Shown here: piece after piece, positions 1 through 10,656 of the stretch
Layout of the letters: each line of letters opens with the position of its first letter
Numbering within the stretch: position 1 is the first letter of the stretch
Source: Tuctoria greenei
Lineage: Eukaryota; Streptophyta; Magnoliopsida; Poales; Poaceae
Assembly (NCBI GenBank): GCA_036927565.1
Contig: JAYESD010000007.1
Coordinates: 7,151,644 to 7,215,643, forward strand
DNA length: 64,000 nt
Direction: 5' to 3'
The notes under the pieces: model-generated
What the model was told of the DNA's origin: nothing
Seen by the model: the letters and a program-made list of their open reading frames with translations, nothing else
The model's database searches: none
Made by a program: the position numbers and the translations under genes

Positions 1-2
1 AG

Positions 3-422
3 AGGTTTAACATAAGAGGCAAGCTAGCACCTCGCTACATTGGACCATTCAAGATTTTGGACAAAAGAGGAGAAGTAGCATATAAGTTGGAGATGCCAAC
101 TCATCTTTCAGACGTACATGATGTCTTTCATATTTCCCAGCTAAAGAAGTGCTTGAGAGTACCGGAAGAACAAGTGCCCATGGAAGGATTGGAACTAGAG
201 GAAGATTTGACTTATGCCAAGCAACCGGTCAAAATCTTGGAAACCTAGAAGAGAGTCACAAGGAACAAGGTCATCAGATGGTGTAAAGTGCTATGGAAGC
301 ATCATACAAAATCGGAAGCAACTTGGGAGTTAGAAGATGATATCAAGAAGGAATTTCCCTATCTCTTCTCTTCCGCGTCGAATCTCGAGGGCGAGATTCA
401 TTTTAAGGGGGTAGGTTTGTAA
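3..422 (+). pseudogene. Tekay-type Ty3/gypsy pol 3' end with chromodomain (element Z)
   Basis: This is the last part of a chromovirus integrase and its C-terminal chromodomain; it enters from beyond the left edge. Seen: the reading frame opens with the KLAPRYIGPF motif that follows the integrase core, then HDVFHISQLKKCL, then a chromodomain-like block (QPVKILE, TRNK, KVLWKHH, EATWE, FPYLFS). This order matches Tekay/Del chromoviruses, whose chromodomain is thought to steer integration into heterochromatin. An in-frame TAG at 246-248 cuts the chromodomain. The natural stop overlaps the first bases of the downstream LTR, as it also nearly does in element B. A G-rich polypurine tract (about 402-411) precedes the LTR. 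Confidence 0.9.
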
Positions 423-1490
423 CACCCTCATTTTCATGCATCATGCCCTACATACATTCATATACATGTTTAACATTAACCCAGATAAAGAGGAACGAGT
501 TTAAAATTGATTTGGAACATTTAAAATTGATTTGGAACAAAACCGCACTTAAAATACTGAAAAGTGCGGACTAGTCTAATTTTAGTGAGGACTAGTACGA
601 TTTCTCTCTGACTAAAAATGGACTTGTCCATTTTTGGTGCGGACTAGTCCGATTTTGCCTCTGGAAACTTTTGGACTTGTCTGAGTTTGTGCGGACTAGT
701 CCGATATTCCAAGAATCCTTGAAAATTTGCTAAGTCCCTAGACTTTTCCGGACTAGTCCGATGTTCCAGCGGACTTGTCCGTTTTCCTCTCTGACTAAAA
801 TCGGACTTGTCCGGTTTTTGGCCAGACTTGTCCGATTTCTCTTTGGACAACTTCGGACTAGTCTTGTCCTTTTCGGACTTGTCCAATATTTCGCGACTCC
901 GAGTTGATCTTTTGTTTTACGGCTTGTTTCTTGGGGTTCACGTTAAGTGGGCCTAGGGACGTCGTGTCTAACTCTTTTAGAGCCCATGTGGGACTCTAAA
1001 CCGGCCTCTACTCCTCTCAAACTCGAAATCTATCTAACCCTAGCCTCCACCTCTATATAAACAACCCCACCCTTTGGCTTGACATCTATTTGCCACTTTT
1101 TCACCCCACCCAAACCCTAGTTTGTGGAGAGCCAGCATCAAGGAGGGAGGAGGAGATCCCAAGCAAGAAGAAGAAGAGGAGGAAATGAAAGAGGATCAAG
1201 ATCTCCATCAAGTTTTGTTCTTCATCACTAGTTCATCTCCAAGTTCATCACCAACCCTAGATCATCAAGATCCAAGTGTTACCTCCAAGTTTCTTGATCC
1301 ATTGGAGTTCTAAATACCTGGTATACCTTCTATTCTCTTTTCTTTACGTGAATTTGACCCCAAATCTCCAAACTCATGTCGATCTAGAAAACCCTAGTTC
1401 GCTAGTTCTGCGAAGTGCGGACTAGTCCGACCTTCTGCAGACTAGTCCGATTTCCTGGGTAAATTGTGTTGAATTGATTCTAAAATTTGA
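418..1490 (+). repeat. Truncated 3' LTR of Tekay-type element Z
   Basis: The LTR starts TGTAACACCC directly after the polypurine tract of Z. A TATA box (TATATAAA, 1054-1061) is followed by a leader containing AAACCCTAG. The same LTR is present in reverse as element E (16694-18971), which shares the start, TATA box and the segment with 'cctggtatacctt' near 1316. E and B show that the family LTR is about 2.6-2.8 kb, so Z has lost more than 1.3 kb of its 3' part. It ends abruptly near 1490 against Tat reverse transcriptase sequence, which points to illegitimate recombination rather than insertion. Confidence 0.88.
572..890 (+). promoter_or_regulatory. Palindrome array in the U3 of gypsy LTR Z
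   Basis: The segment holds repeated CGGACTAGTCCG and CGGACTTGTCCG 12-mers, several exact and many with one or two changes, spaced about 20-50 bp. One more exact copy lies at about 1417 in the downstream part. The array ends about 160 bp before the TATA box. Position in U3 upstream of a TATA box suggests a regulatory (enhancer or silencer) role, but that is inference. Because CGG ACT AGT CCG is symmetric, it reads RTSP on either strand, which explains the spurious minus-strand open frame here. Confidence 0.75.
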
Positions 1491-1493
1491 TCC

Positions 1494-4400
1494 AAGGCCG
1501 GTGAGAAGCTTCAGATGTGTATCAACTATGCCACCTTAAATAAGGCATGTCCAAAAGATCCATTTCCACTACATAGAATAGACCAGATAGTGGACTCCAG
1601 CTCTAGGTGTGAAATACTGTGTTTCTTGGATGCATATTCTGGATATCATCAAATCCAAATGTCTAAGGAAGATGAAGAGCATATTGCCTTCATAACAGTA
1701 GATGGATTTATTGTTATACTGCCATGCCATTCGGTCTTAAAAATGCTGCTTCAACATTTGTGCGAGCCATGTACAAAACATTTGGAGAGCTAATTAGAGA
1801 CTTGGTGGAGGTGTATGTTGATGACATCGTCGTGAAGATCAAAAACAAGGATTCACTCCTTGACAACTTACAAGCCATCTTCGACAAGTTGCACACTACG
1901 CGCACCAAGCTAAACCTGGACAAGTGTGTCTTCAGGGTTAGCTCCGGAAAGCTTCTAGGGTTCCTTGTGACTCATCGAGGAATCGAAGCGAATCCGGCGA
2001 AGATCAAGGCTATAGAATAAATGTGGCCCCAAGCCCGCATTAAAGATGTCCAAATGTTGACTGGATGTCTAGCTGTGCTCAGTCGGTTTATATCAAGACT
2101 GGCAGAATGGGCGTTACCCTTCTTCAAACTCTTGAGGAAGTCCAGACCATTTCATTGGTCTGAAGAAGCAGAAAGGGCGTTTCAAGAGCTGAAACAGCTT
2201 CTCACCACACTACCAATCCTGGTAGCTCCAAACCCTGGTGAGTCTTTACTACTTTACATTTTGGCGACTACAGAGGTTGTCAGTATGGTCCTGGTCGCGG
2301 GAAGACTGGAGCCATCTTCAATTCAGGAGTCTAGACCCCTCTGGGAGGGTTCGGAGCTACCTGAAAATGAGTCTGGGTACCAACCCTCAGGCACAGATCC
2401 TCAAGGCGAGATGCTGGAGGATCAACCTCCTTCAAACGAAGGAGTAACTGCTGCTGAACAAGAAGGTATGGACCCCTCCGGGAGGGTCCGGGTTGATGAG
2501 GAGGAACCTCCGGGACCCTCCGGGACGGTCCGGACAGTCCAATATCCTGCGTACTTCATTAATGAAGTACTTCACGACGCCAAGACAAGATACATTGAGG
2601 TGCATAAACTGCTTTACACGGTTCTTATCGCCTCAAGAAAGCTTCATCATTACTTCCAAGCCCACAAAATATCAGTGGTAACCTCTTTTCCACTACGTGC
2701 AATTTTGCAAAACCCTAATTCTACTGGGAATATTGCAAAGTGGCCAGCAGAGCTGGCAGAATTCGATCTAGAATTCGTGTCGAGACAAGCAATTAAAAGT
2801 CAAGCCTTGGCTGACTTTGTGGCGGAATAGACCCCCTCTCCGACAAACCTGGGGGCCACAGTGAGCAGAAACCAGAACTCAAAGTTCCGTTATTCACTTA
2901 GCCTCACTAGACCCTCTACTTCGATGGCTCTGTGCAGAAGCAGGGGGTCGGAGCTGAAATCCTTCTACTAGCTCCGACCGGGGAGAAGGTCAAGTACATT
3001 GTACGCCTTGATTTCAAGGCAACCAACAATATGGCGGAGTATGAAGCCCTCATCTATGGACTCAAGGTGGCACTATCTTATGGTGTAAAAATAGCTGTTG
3101 GTAAAGGGAGATTCACAACTTATCATCAAACAAGTGAAAGGTGAATGCTCCTGCAACAATTCTCAATTAGCTGCTTATCTCCTTGAAGTCCAGAGGCTTA
3201 AGAAGGACTTCAAAGTCCTGGATATCTATCATGTTCAGCGCCTTCATAACTCCAAAGCCGATGAACTCTCGATGAAAGCCTCAATCGGAGCTCTCGCTCC
3301 TGATGGAATCTTTGTTCGGAGGTTGTCAAAACCAATAGCTCAGCCTATCAAACTCAGCGAAGGGGGCGAGACCAGCACCTCGAAGCTGGCGGTCCCGGTG
3401 GCCCTGTTACCATGGCGTTCACCAAGGGTCATAGGTGCTGTTGGAAGCTCCGAGAAACCCGGCACGCAAGACTCAGAAGCTCAAGTTAGATCTAATACAT
3501 GGATCTCGGAGATCCGGAGCTACTTGAAAGACAATATCCTTCCTGAAGACAGTGTATCCGCTGACCGGATTGTCAGATTGGCTAAAATATACACGTTGGT
3601 AGAAGGGGATCTCTACCGACACGGTGCCAATGGCATCATAATGCCGTGCATTGCAAGGGAAGAAGGCTGCGATCTCCTCGAAGAAATGCATGGAGGAGAG
3701 TGTGGGAACCACGCAGCTTCCTGCACGTTGGTTGGTAAAGCCTTCCGGCATGGCTTTTACTAGCCTACAACACTCCAGGATGTGGTTGAGCTAGTGAAGA
3801 AATGTGAAGCATGTCAGTTCCATGCAAAACAGATTCACACGCCGGCTCAATCACTACAAATGATACCTCCTACATGGCCATTCGCTGTGTGGGGCATGGA
3901 TATCTTGGGACCTTTCCCAAAAGCCGTTGGAGGTTACAGGTTCCTATATGTCACCATCGACAAGTTCACCAAGTGGCCGGAAGCAACTCCAATAGTAACA
4001 ATCAACAAACAATCAGCAATCAAGTTCTTGAAATCCACTATATACAGATTTGGAGTTCCAAACAAAGTCATAACTGACAACGGAACTCAATTCACAAGTG
4101 TTGCATTCTAAGAATATTGCAAAGACCTCGACATCCAACTTAGCTACGCCTCAGTAGCCCATCCAGCAAGCAATGGCCAAGCCAAGAGAGCAAATGCATA
4201 AATCTTAAAAGGACTCAAGACGCGCACATTTGAGCGCTTGAAAAAGCATAGAGCTAACTGGATTGAAGAGCTTCCGTCCAAGTTATGGGCAAATAGGACA
4301 ACACCTAACCGGTCAACTGGGGAGACTCCATTCTTCTTGGTGTACGGAGCTAAGTAGTCCTTCCTCCGGAAATCACCTTGGGGTCCCTACAGGTCCGGAC

Positions 4401-4734
4401 CTTCGATGAAGCCGAGCAGGACCAGCTCCGGCGTGAAGACCTTGACCTCGTCGACGAGGGAAGGGGCCAAGCAGCTGTTCAGAATGCACGTTATCGCCAA
4501 GTGCTCTGGCGCTATAATCAAAGGCATGTGCATGATTGAAAGCTTGAAGAAGGTGACCTGGTGCTCTAGAAGATACTAACTCGTGAAGGGATGATCAAAC
4601 TTTCCCCCAGCTGGGAGGGTCCCTTCCGAGTCATTAAAGTATCCCGACCAGGATGCGTTCGCTTGGCAACAGAGGATGGGACCCCAGTTCCCAATCCTTG
4701 GAACATCGAGGACCTCTGTATGTTTTATGCTTAG
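1494..4734 (+). pseudogene. Tat-type pol (RT, RNase H, second RNase H, integrase) of element C
   Basis: Seen in order: reverse transcriptase from just before the INYATLNKACPKDPFP block, the catalytic YVDD at about 1815-1826, a first RNase H (about 2140-2330), an acidic proline-rich linker (about 2320-2540), the rest of the connection domain, a second RNase H (YFDGSVQKQG-like, from about 2918), and integrase with Cys-Cys pair, GMDILGPF and ITDNGTQF blocks (3500-4400). Two RNase H-like domains are characteristic of the Tat lineage. Breaks include an in-frame TAA at 2018-2020, TAG at 2828-2830, a frameshift near 3095, TAG at 3761-3763 and more stops after 4109. The frame ends at 4732-4734 after a GDLVL-type integrase tail. 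Non-functional. Confidence 0.92.
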
Positions 4735-5800
4735 AACCACGGTGGTGAGTCTGTAATTATACACAATGCATGTTGTAGAGTCATTATACAGAGACGAGCA
4801 AGTCCTCCGTGAGAACTTCTGGACCCCTCCGGGAGGGTCCAAGAAGTTTAAGTAACACTTGACACAGTCACAGCACTAAAAGTGTAACTACTTGCTCTGG
4901 GCTAGCACAAGATGTATATCACATTTAGCAGGATCCAGCACCCCTAGTGTGTCCTTGTCTCCCCTATAATTCGGACCTATAATGGAAGGCATTGTTGTGT
5001 GAAAACAGACTTCACGTGCATTTACCTTTTGTACAAGGCTCAATATATCAAATTATTTTTACCTCACTTGTCTATAATGAAGTTGTGAAAATCGTTTTGA
5101 GCTTTGTTCCAAGTAATCCACGAGCATTACAAGCCTTATTGATAGTCCTTTTGGATATTAACACTGCTACATAGTCTACTTGCCTGAATGCCAAGCCAAC
5201 ATAGGTCTGGAATGTGCAATCGACTTAGCCTGGTCCTGCACCCTATGTACGCTGCTCTACCTACACCCTGGCAGGCCTTAGTAGGGTGAGAAGGCATGTA
5301 GATCCAAAAATATTATATCAAAATGCTCATTATCATGCTAAGTTTCTTCGGGCTCAAAGTTCAAATAAGAACAATAAGACACAACCAATTTATAGATAAG
5401 AGGACGAATTTTACTTTTTCTCTTGACTTTAATGTGCAGGAAAAGAAAAATTCATAGCGATGGTGGACGACGCCGGAGCCACTAAGCTCCGATATCTCCC
5501 AAGATAGGTCCACCATCAACATCTAATATGTTGACATCGGAGCTACCAAGCTCCGACCATTCCAGGGGGCCTGTCCTCGACGCTTCAAAATTGAAGACTT
5601 CAACATACTGTCATAACCTTTGGTACATGTACACACCTCAACTGTACAAATGTACTAGAGGGCCAACAAGACACGACACAGTATATTGAAGACAAAGTGA
5701 AAGTCAAGGCAAAAAGGAGGATTTCATTAATCAGAAGAACTCGATTACAAAATTGAGATTACAAGGGACAAAGGGAGAAAAGTCCTAGATACTGGAGGAT
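4735..5800. other. Spacer between pol and antisense gene of element C
   Basis: No credible coding frame is seen. The stretch resembles 39908-41167 of element A in several blocks (for example the 'cctggtcctgcaccctatgtacgc' type block near 5231). It contains inverted AGCTCCG motifs (about 5475-5560, GGAGCTACCAAGCTCC type) and one quasi-palindrome with CCTCCGGGAGGGTCC at about 4827-4841 that also occurs inside the pol linker. Confidence 0.6.
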
Positions 5801-8800
5801 CTAGGTCCTGTGGAAAAACAAAGCAACCTTCTCAGCAGCTTCTTGGACACTAGCCCTGGCGACATCCTCCTCCTCTGCGATGATTCCTTCAAAGACCGGA
5901 TCAAGGGAGAACCGGGGGCTCTCGGCTCCGGTAACATGCCAAGACATACTCAGCAATGTTCTTGGCCAAGGATTTACCATCCGTCTCTAGTTGATCGGCG
6001 ATGACGTCACCCATCACGTCGAGTTTGCTCCTAGCAGAGCCAAGTGCCGCCACCGTCTGGTCCAGCTCCTGCGCCGGGTTCTCTGGGCGTATTGGACCGA
6101 ACCCAAGGGGCACGAGGGCCCTATTCGCACGCCCTAGGAAGTCCCATACCATCAGGGACTTAGTCGCCTTCGAGCTATGCAACTCCTATAGTGACCTCCG
6201 GGCGGCCGCAAGCTCCGAACCTTCACGGGCAAGCCGCTCGGCCAACTTAGAAAGCTGTTGCATGATCTTAGCAACCTGCTTCTCCTGGTCGGCCAGCTCC
6301 GTCTCCCGGAGGTGGATGCGGTTCCGTCTCTTAGCTAGGTCCTTTTCCCTGCCCTTGATTCTCTCCTCCCTAGCGGCAACTTCAGACTCTCTTTTTGAGA
6401 GCTCTTGCCCCACCTTCCAGTTCTTCTTCCTCTCTTCCTCCTTCCATAGATCTATCTTTTTGCTGCGATCTGCCGAATTTTTCTCACCCAGAGTTAACTT
6501 CTGGTGACCTCCGCCTTTCTTCTCACCACATCCTCCTGCTGCCCCAGGAGTTTTCCTCCCTCGACTCCAGGTCCGCTCGACGCTTAAGGAGAGTTTCATT
6601 CAACTCTGTGAGCTTTTCGTAACGCTCGTCAGCAGTGTCACGTCTCTCCTTGGCTTGCTTCAAGATTTCCCTGGAGTTAGCATCGAGCGCCCGGATCGTG
6701 GCCTCCTTCTCTTCCATGAACTTGTCCCAATACTCTAACTGGGCCTTCTCCCCTTTAATCCACTCCTCCTGGTCAGCCAGCCTCGTCTGAACAAGCTTGG
6801 TCTCAAAATGGAGTCTGTTGCGCCAACGCCTCAAGGTGTTGCGCTCCTCCTCCAAAGCCTTGCTCTCATGATCGAAGGCAAGCTGGATCTGCCGAAGGCT
6901 TGAACAGGCGTTGTCTATGGACAATGCCAGAGGGATAGGTTCTGGGCCTGCCAGGATCATTTCTGCAGGCTCAAACGGGTTCTTCGTCACAAAAATTGGG
7001 TCCCACTCTACAATAGTGGTCCCCTGCAGCGCTAGGGCCGCTCTCCTGGAGCCCTTCAGCGGTAGTAGAAGAACCCACGGGAGGAACTTCCACCTCCGGA
7101 GCAGTTTAAGGCACTGCCTCCAGGTTCTCAGTCGACGGCTCTGAAGTTGGGGGACCAGTCGCCCTCTCTTCGGGCTGCTCTAGCTCCAGCCGAGGTACCT
7201 CCGGGACCACCACTTCTGGAGCAGCAGCTGGAGCTTCAACTGGGGCTTCGACCGCCACTGGCTCGGGCTCTGGTTCGGCGACAACCACCGGCACAGTCGC
7301 TGGAACTTCAGCCACCTCTGGCACAGCCGCCGGACCACCAACCACCTCCGACTCAGCAACCGGACCCTCTACCACTTTCGGATCTGCCGCCGGATCTTCA
7401 ACCGTTTTCGGCACAAGGGACGGAGCTTGGGTGATCTCTGACTCAATAGCCGGAGCTTCATCTACCTCTGGCTCAGCACCCAGGGCTTCAGCAACTTCCA
7501 GCTCGGAAGCTAGAACTTCTGGCGTTGTCGGTGCTGGAGCATCAGCCTCTGCCGCCAGGGGCACATCTTCAACTTCCCTCCTGCGGTTCGGCGCTACCAC
7601 AGGAGCTTCGAGTGAGTACTCTGGGTCCAAGCTCACGACAGTTGGCGCTGGAGCTGCCACGACTTCCGCCTCCGCTTGACGAGGAGGATCAACGATTGAA
7701 GTCGGAGCTTCGGCAGGTGCAGCCCCATCTGTTGCAACAGGCGCTGGAGCTCTCGGTCCCTTCGTTGACACCCTAAAAATAAAGGGAAGAGAAGATTAAA
7801 GACACATCCAAAAGCAAGATTAACATTACATAGTGAGAAATCAATGCTTACCTCGGGATGCTACCACCCCAGTCACCTCAGAACCTCTTCTTCAGTGACC
7901 CGGAGCTAGAGCCTACCAAATCCGGTGAGACAACTGCTTTGGACCTTAGTTGAGTAACACTCGTAGCCATCGGAGTTCCTTCGGCCAGAGCTTCTCTTCG
8001 CCGGGAAGAACTCCCAGACTTGGAGCTTCTAGCCGACACTGAAGCCGGGGTCGCCTGCCCAGAGCTTACGCCCCTTGAGGACGTTTGCACTGGAGCAGGG
8101 GTAGCTACAGAAGACATCCCCCTCCGGGGAGAAGCAGCCATCGTGGAAGGAGCAGGCCTGACAGACCTCCCATCAGCATGCTTCAACTTCCTCTTCCAGC
8201 TGGAAGGCTCAGCTGGTTCTTTGCCCTTGCCCTTGCTGATGTCTTCAGTCTTTTGGCTTGGGGTGGGGGCAGGACCACCCTCGGAAGCTCCGGGGATCGC
8301 CAATCTGGTGGTCAGAAGCCTTTCCACGTCACCAAGGTCGTCAAGCGCTGGCATACTCATCCGGAGCTCCCTGCTGAACTGCGCCTCCATGTTCAGAGGG
8401 AGGAAAGCTGCCGGCGGAGTTAAGTCATCACCTTCGATGTCAATTCCATGCTGGAACTTCTTAAGATGAAGCTACAAAGCTACACCATCCAAGTTGGATC
8501 TGAGGCCGGTTTCAATTCGGTCGTCATCCATCACGCTGTTGAGGGCCCATGCGAGCTTCTCCCTCTTCTTCAGCGGAGCCCACCTATTGATCAGGAAGTT
8601 GCAGAAGACCATATGGGGGGGGGTCACTCCACCTTCCACTCATTCGCGGATCCTCGTCAAGACTGGGTTGAAGGCCTTTGACAGCACCGAAACCACACTC
8701 CATGCATCAGTGTCAACATTGGGGAGACCTTCGGGCAGCTCCAATTTCTCGTGCTCCTCTGCCGTGATGATGATCCAATCCTTCTTCCAGTTGTCCCACT

Positions 8801-9245
8801 TGCCGGAAGGAAACGACCTCAAGTATTTGTAGGGGCATTTCTTGCGCTTCACAAAATAGTAGAAGCCAAGAAATTCGGACCCCTTGCCGATGGTGTGGAT
8901 GGTGAATAAGGTGCGGAAAAGCTCGATGCAGGGGGGGAATACCCACCCACATCTCAAAAAAGTGGCCGAATGTTGCCACAAGAAGAAGAGAATGGGGGCC
9001 AAGGTGGTACAGCTATAGATCATAGAAGTCCAGCAGCATAAAAATGAAGTTGAGAAAGGTGGGATCAGCCCCACCATGGCGTACGCAGAGAAGTACACAA
9101 TGTCGCCGTCGTGCTCCTTCTTGAACGGGAGCTTGCCAGCGCGGACCAGATGGTTGAAGGAGTCGCTGGACCACCCCATGTAGGTCCGAACCTTCTTCAT
9201 ATCATAATTTCTCTTGAGGCGGCTCTTGGGGAGACCCAACTCCAT
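5801..9245 (-). pseudogene. Antisense spliced gene of Tat element C (Transposase_28-like)
   Basis: This is the counterpart of the minus-strand gene in element A (41168-44629). The chosen start is the ATG at 9245 (MELGL), shared with A in a good context. Exon 1 (9245-7852) has the FSAYAMVGLIPPF block and the 'CIELFRTLFTIHT' block of the putative gypsy-type transposon domain, broken by a frameshift between them, then a Ser/Pro/Ala-rich region. A 79-bp intron (7851-7773, GAG|GTAAGC ... TTTTTAG) matches A. Exon 2 has an Ala/Pro/Val/Glu-rich stretch, then a charged coiled coil (ALEEERNTLRRWRNRLHFETK), then a conserved tail ending FFHRT. Stops at about 7878 and 6183-6185, plus frameshifts near 8640, 7100, 6530 and 5910, show it is dead. 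Biochemical function is unknown. Confidence 0.85.
7773..7851 (-). other. Intron of the antisense gene (element C)
   Basis: Minus-strand donor GAG|GTAAGC and acceptor TTTTTAG|GG enclose 79 bp of AT-rich sequence with stops. Flanking protein sequence (SIPR before the donor) matches SLPR at the same place in element A, whose intron is 78 bp. Confidence 0.75.
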
Positions 9246-9783
9246 CGCGGCAAAGTGGGGAAAAGGATGGAAAGTTAGGCGAAGTTTGGGAGGCTCTGAG
9301 CGCAAAGATGATCGAAGGCGTAAAGAGTTCTCAAACCGTGTGCACTTTCCTTCTTAAGTAAGCCTTTGCGACGCTTGGATGGAAACCGCAAAGAGATCAA
9401 AGGTACTTTTCAAAAATCTACCCCGTCTATGACGAGTGGGCCTGGGGCCACCCCGACAAAAAGATCGAGGTCCTTACCCAAGGCCAACCGTTGCCATGAT
9501 GAGCGGCGGGAAACCCAAAGTCGGCGCTCTGACAAGGCGTGCGGAACTGATACGGTTTCTATATTGGGAACTGGCGACCTTCAATTGCGTGATATTCGCA
9601 CTCAAAGATATCATCTGCTGTATTCATAACAATCCACGCGTCAAAGGTTCACTCCCGGACCGTCACTCTATTGGCGCAACAGAGGACTTTTTAAAATCGA
9701 AGTGCGGGAATCGAGAATGGCCCCACCTCTGGCAGAACAACTTAACCCAAGAGGTTCCTCCCAAAGTTGGGCCCAGGGGCCAC
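9246..9783. other. Leader of antisense gene and polypurine tract of element C
   Basis: No sense coding is seen. At 9345-9364 is a block (CTTTCCTTCTTAAGTAAGCC on plus) that also occurs in A at 44727-44746, about 98-100 bp upstream of the antisense ATG in both. It is a candidate core promoter for the minus-strand gene, or simply retained homology. A purine-rich tract with CCCAGGGGCCAC ends at the LTR border (9783). Confidence 0.5.
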
Positions 9784-10656
9784 TGTCGGTACCCTATGTA
9801 CCGGGTACCCCATGATACCGCAAGAAGTGCAAGAAAGTTCCACCCGTCAGAGTTGAAGGCCCTTGCAGATCCCACATGTCACGTTGCACCGGACTCGCTC
9901 CCCTCACATGGCTGGCTCCTGGGCCAACACGTGTAAATTAATACCAGAACAAGAATCCCAACCAAGGGAAGCTCTGGTGACTACATGTGTACAACAGCCC
10001 CGGACCTAGCCCCCACCAGAGAGGAGCTCCAATATCGACATGTGTACAGCAACCCCGGACCTACCCTCCCACAAGGGAATGCTCCGGATCTGCCACGTGT
10101 GGAGCCTATGGACCTTCGTCACCAACGGGAATACAAGCCGATCATGACCATTACAGACATTCAAGGATAGTTAAAGCGACAGTTACAAGGTCTAATAATG
10201 TGTCATTAATTCCATATTAATGACACATGATCAGTGCACCGTTAATAGGGGTAACGCTGCCACGAAGGCACGTTACCACACTATTAATTGTACTTAATAC
10301 CCTTTAGACAGTGTATTAGGTCATTAAGCACACCAGGGCCACATGTCGGGCCAGGTCAGCTTTGTAATGGTCAGTCCTTAGAACTATAAAAAGGCTGCAC
10401 CGCACGAACATGAGGGGCGAATTGACTCTGATCTAGGCTGATCCAGGCTATTGCAACCTGACCCTAGCGAACGCATTCGCTCAATACAATTACACAAACC
10501 CCATGGTGTAGGGTGTTACACTCAGGCGGCCCGAACCACCTAAATCTCTGAGGTCACCATCTTCATATTGATCTCTGTGTGCCCCAATCACAAAAGAACC
10601 TCCGCGGGCTGCTTCTCAGCGGGTCCGGGGGAGGTCTCGTATTCAACACTTCGACA
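9784..10656 (+). repeat. 3' LTR of Tat element C
   Basis: It begins TGTCGGTACC and ends TTCGACA, the same termini as the LTRs of A. A TATA box (TATAAAAAG, about 10385) is present. The 5' half holds several GCTCCGGA and CCGGACCT motifs (9980-10100). It is 873 bp against 825 bp in A. On the right it abuts copia D reverse transcriptase. Confidence 0.9.

Larger units (their letters stand above)
1491..10656 (+). mobile_element. Ty3/gypsy Tat/Retand-type element C, 5'-truncated
   Basis: Element C has the same order as the complete element A: pol on plus, a spacer, a large gene on minus, then a TGTCGGTACC...TCGACA LTR. It lacks the 5' LTR, primer site, gag, protease and the first part of reverse transcriptase. 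Its right end interrupts the reverse transcriptase of copia D, with CTTCT as first flanking bases; the matching left duplication is not visible. The pol and minus-strand gene are more decayed than in A. C and A belong to one family but are clearly diverged. Confidence 0.9.

Noticed and set aside
644..886. 80-codon minus-strand open frame rich in RTSP and DKS
   Set aside because: It is the translation of the palindrome array in LTR Z; no start context or homology, and the array is non-coding in relatives.
572..890. CGG-N6-CCG pattern of the palindrome resembles binding sites of fungal Zn2Cys6 (Gal4-type) factors
   Set aside because: Such factors are essentially fungal, and everything else in the window is plant. 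The resemblance is kept only as a hint of dimer binding.
1122..1313. Short frame with Glu-rich and Ser-rich stretch after the TATA box of Z
   Set aside because: It lies in the LTR leader; the corresponding segment of E is not a conserved open frame.
7147..7776. Plus-strand Pro/Ser/Ala-rich frames in element C, also 42447-43127 in A
   Set aside because: They mirror the Ala/Pro/Val/Glu-rich exon 2 of the minus-strand gene. The minus frame is the one that is spliced and conserved.
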